From NCBI RefSeq assembly GCF_000422445.1, contig NZ_KE383838.1, positions 62,001-126,000 of the forward strand: DNA of 64,000 bases. The letters run 5' to 3'. The stretch is from Paenibacillus assamensis DSM 18201 (lineage in GTDB: Bacteria; Bacillota; Bacilli; Paenibacillales; Paenibacillaceae). Each line of letters opens with the position of its first letter. Position 1 is the stretch's first letter. The translations under genes were made by a program, and so were the position numbers. The notes beneath the pieces are model-generated. The model searched no databases and was not told the origin of the DNA. It saw only the letters and a program-made list of their open reading frames with translations. Positions 62,810 through 64,000 of the stretch are shown piece by piece.

Positions 62810-63847
62810 TTACTCGCTAGGAACTTTGATTTCACCGTTGATAATTTTTGTGCGGTACTCTTCTACTTTTTCCAATACTTCTGGAGCAACGTTCTTCGTA
62901 GAAGTAGGAGCGATATCTACGCCCTTCTCTTTCAAGCCCATGTAAGTTGTTTTACCAGCTGGGAACTTGTCGCCTTCCAATTGCTTGGAAATTTCAATTA
63001 CTGCGTTATCAACACGCTTAATCATTGAAGTCAATGTAATGTCATCGCCAAATGTCAAGGATTGGTCCATATCTACGCCGATAACCCAAACATTTTCACC
63101 ACGTTGTTTACGCTCTTTTGCTTCATTAAATACACCGTTACCTGTCATACCAGATGCGTGGAAGATAATGTCCGCGCCACCTTCATAAATCGTAGAAGCT
63201 GCAGATTTACCTTTATCTACACGGCTGAAGTCAGCTGTGTAAATAACTTTCAAGTTTTCAGCTGCCTCTGGGTTAACTGCTTTTACGCCTTCGCGGAAGC
63301 CAACCTCGAAGCGCTTGATTACCGGCAATTCCAAACCGCCAACGAATCCAAGTTTGTTTGTTTTAGTTGTAAGACCAGCAATAACACCAACCAAGAATGA
63401 GCCTTCATGCTCTTGGAACAGGACGGAAGCAACGTTTGGTGCTTGTACCTCCGCGTCAATAATAGCAAGTTTAGCATTTGGATTTTCTCCTGCAATTTGC
63501 TTAACAGGGTCCATCATTGTAAAGCCTGTTGCCCATGTCAAATCATAGCCGCCCTTTACGAACTGGTTCAAGTTAGGAATGATTTCAGCGTCTTTTTTAG
63601 GCTCCATGTACTTAACACTAACACCTTTTTCATCACGAAGCTTTTGCAAGCCTTCCCACGCACTTTGGTTGAACGACTTGTCGTTTACACTACCCAAGTC
63701 TGTTACGAGGCCTACTTTTAGATCACTTTTTGGTGCAGAGCCACCAGTTGCTGGATCTGTCTCTTTGTTTTTAGCACCACAGCCAGACAAAACGAGCGTA
63801 AGCACCATAACACTTGCAAGCATTAATAACCAACCTTTTTTCTTCAT
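62810..63847 (-). CDS. nupN: BmpA/NupN-like nucleoside-binding lipoprotein
   Basis: A 345-residue lipoprotein of the Bmp/PnrA family that binds purine nucleosides outside the membrane. Signal and lipobox LVLSGC give lipidated Cys23. GLVTDLGSVNDKSFNQSAWE is the family hallmark, with AxFQEHEGSFLVGVIAG-like VLFQEHEGSFLVGVIAGL and FVGGLELPVIKRFEVGFREG further on. First gene of the nup operon; GGGGG is nine bases before the ATG. The 63848-64000 stretch contains its promoter region, where I see no clear riboswitch or CodY-type palindrome. Confidence 0.93.
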   Translation of the reverse strand: MKKKGWLLMLASVMVLTLVLSGCGAKNKETDPATGGSAPKSDLKVGLVTDLGSVNDKSFNQSAWEGLQKLRDEKGVSVKYMEPKKDAEIIPNLNQFVKGGYDLTWATGFTMMDPVKQIAGENPNAKLAIIDAEVQAPNVASVLFQEHEGSFLVGVIAGLTTKTNKLGFVGGLELPVIKRFEVGFREGVKAVNPEAAENLKVIYTADFSRVDKGKSAASTIYEGGADIIFHASGMTGNGVFNEAKERKQRGENVWVIGVDMDQSLTFGDDITLTSMIKRVDNAVIEISKQLEGDKFPAGKTTYMGLKEKGVDIAPTSTKNVAPEVLEKVEEYRTKIINGEIKVPSE

Positions 63848-64000
63848 GCGTATGTTCCCCCTATGAATGATGTATTGGAATTGCCATTACCTATCGTAAC
63901 CTAAGTTACTAAAATGCACCATAACTTTGTTACTAGACTTATAGCTGGTAACTAAAAACATCACCTCCACACTAAAGTAAAAGAAGTTAAACTTGGTTTG

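Noticed and set aside
63848-64000. Short reading frame of about 25 codons after GGAGGTG upstream of nupN
   Set aside because: Its ATG touches the ribosome site and the peptide resembles nothing; no attenuator hairpin goes with it.
63848-64000. Purine riboswitch or CodY box before nupN
   Set aside because: None of the conserved purine aptamer loops or an AATTTTCWGAAAATT-like match was visible.
1-64000. Mobile elements, tRNA/rRNA genes and CRISPR arrays
   Set aside because: No transposase or integrase motifs, cloverleaf sequences or regularly spaced repeats were seen on either strand.

Overview
The window looks like a chromosomal segment of a low-to-moderate GC, endospore-former-type Firmicute, most likely a member of the Paenibacillaceae. 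This is inferred from the strong GGAGG-type ribosome sites, two YesM/YesN two-component systems next to CUT1 sugar ABC operons, a Bce-type peptide-sensing module, a Bacillus-type Fnr with a C-terminal cysteine cluster, NupNOPQ, LplABC-like genes and a petrobactin-type gene set. I see no rRNA, tRNA, CRISPR array, insertion sequence or prophage gene.

Layout. 1-1605 (minus): a decaying petrobactin operon, with asbF (cut by the window edge) and asbD open, and asbE and asbC reduced to fragments. 2019-9353: an anaerobic fermentation block (pflA, pflB, adhE, fnr) with three perfect and one near-perfect Fnr palindromes. 9431-14869: a DUF4430-like lipoprotein and a BceAB-BceRS-like module. 15026-17012: a catabolite-controlled DUF485/acetate symporter pair. 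17257-20985: DegV and a DUF350 / glutathionylspermidine-synthase-like / small-lipoprotein cluster. 21140-30779: an HxlR regulator, ribokinase and LacI regulator, then a MalEFG-type sugar ABC transporter with a YesMN pair. 30955-36747: a D-amino-acid catabolic run (DauR-like regulator, D-threonine aldolase/D-serine dehydratase-like enzyme, D-aminoacylase, RidA, NhaC). 36964-37960: a TerC-family protein behind a yybP-ykoY manganese riboswitch. 38070-39044: a fused MsrA-MsrB.

The most unusual part is 39180-46745. It holds a small acyl carrier protein, a BtrH-like (papain-fold) putative ACP-dependent acyltransferase, a divergent family 2 glycosyltransferase, a CE2-like esterase, a GH9 glycosidase without a signal peptide, and a second BtrH-like protein fused to fibronectin III and F5/8C (discoidin) domains. 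The asbE remnant at the left end appears to share the same core motifs, so the window holds three relatives of this fold, two of them next to a carrier-protein gene. I read this region as a candidate undescribed carrier-protein-dependent glycan or small-molecule acylation system. This rests on motif reading and gene context only.

Right end: a small membrane protein, a second DegV, a GNAT acetyltransferase, a PASTA-containing class B PBP, a second YesMN pair serving an LplABC-like transporter, and a complete nupNOPQ-like nucleoside transporter operon. Starts were moved inward from the longest reading frame where a ribosome site clearly indicated it.
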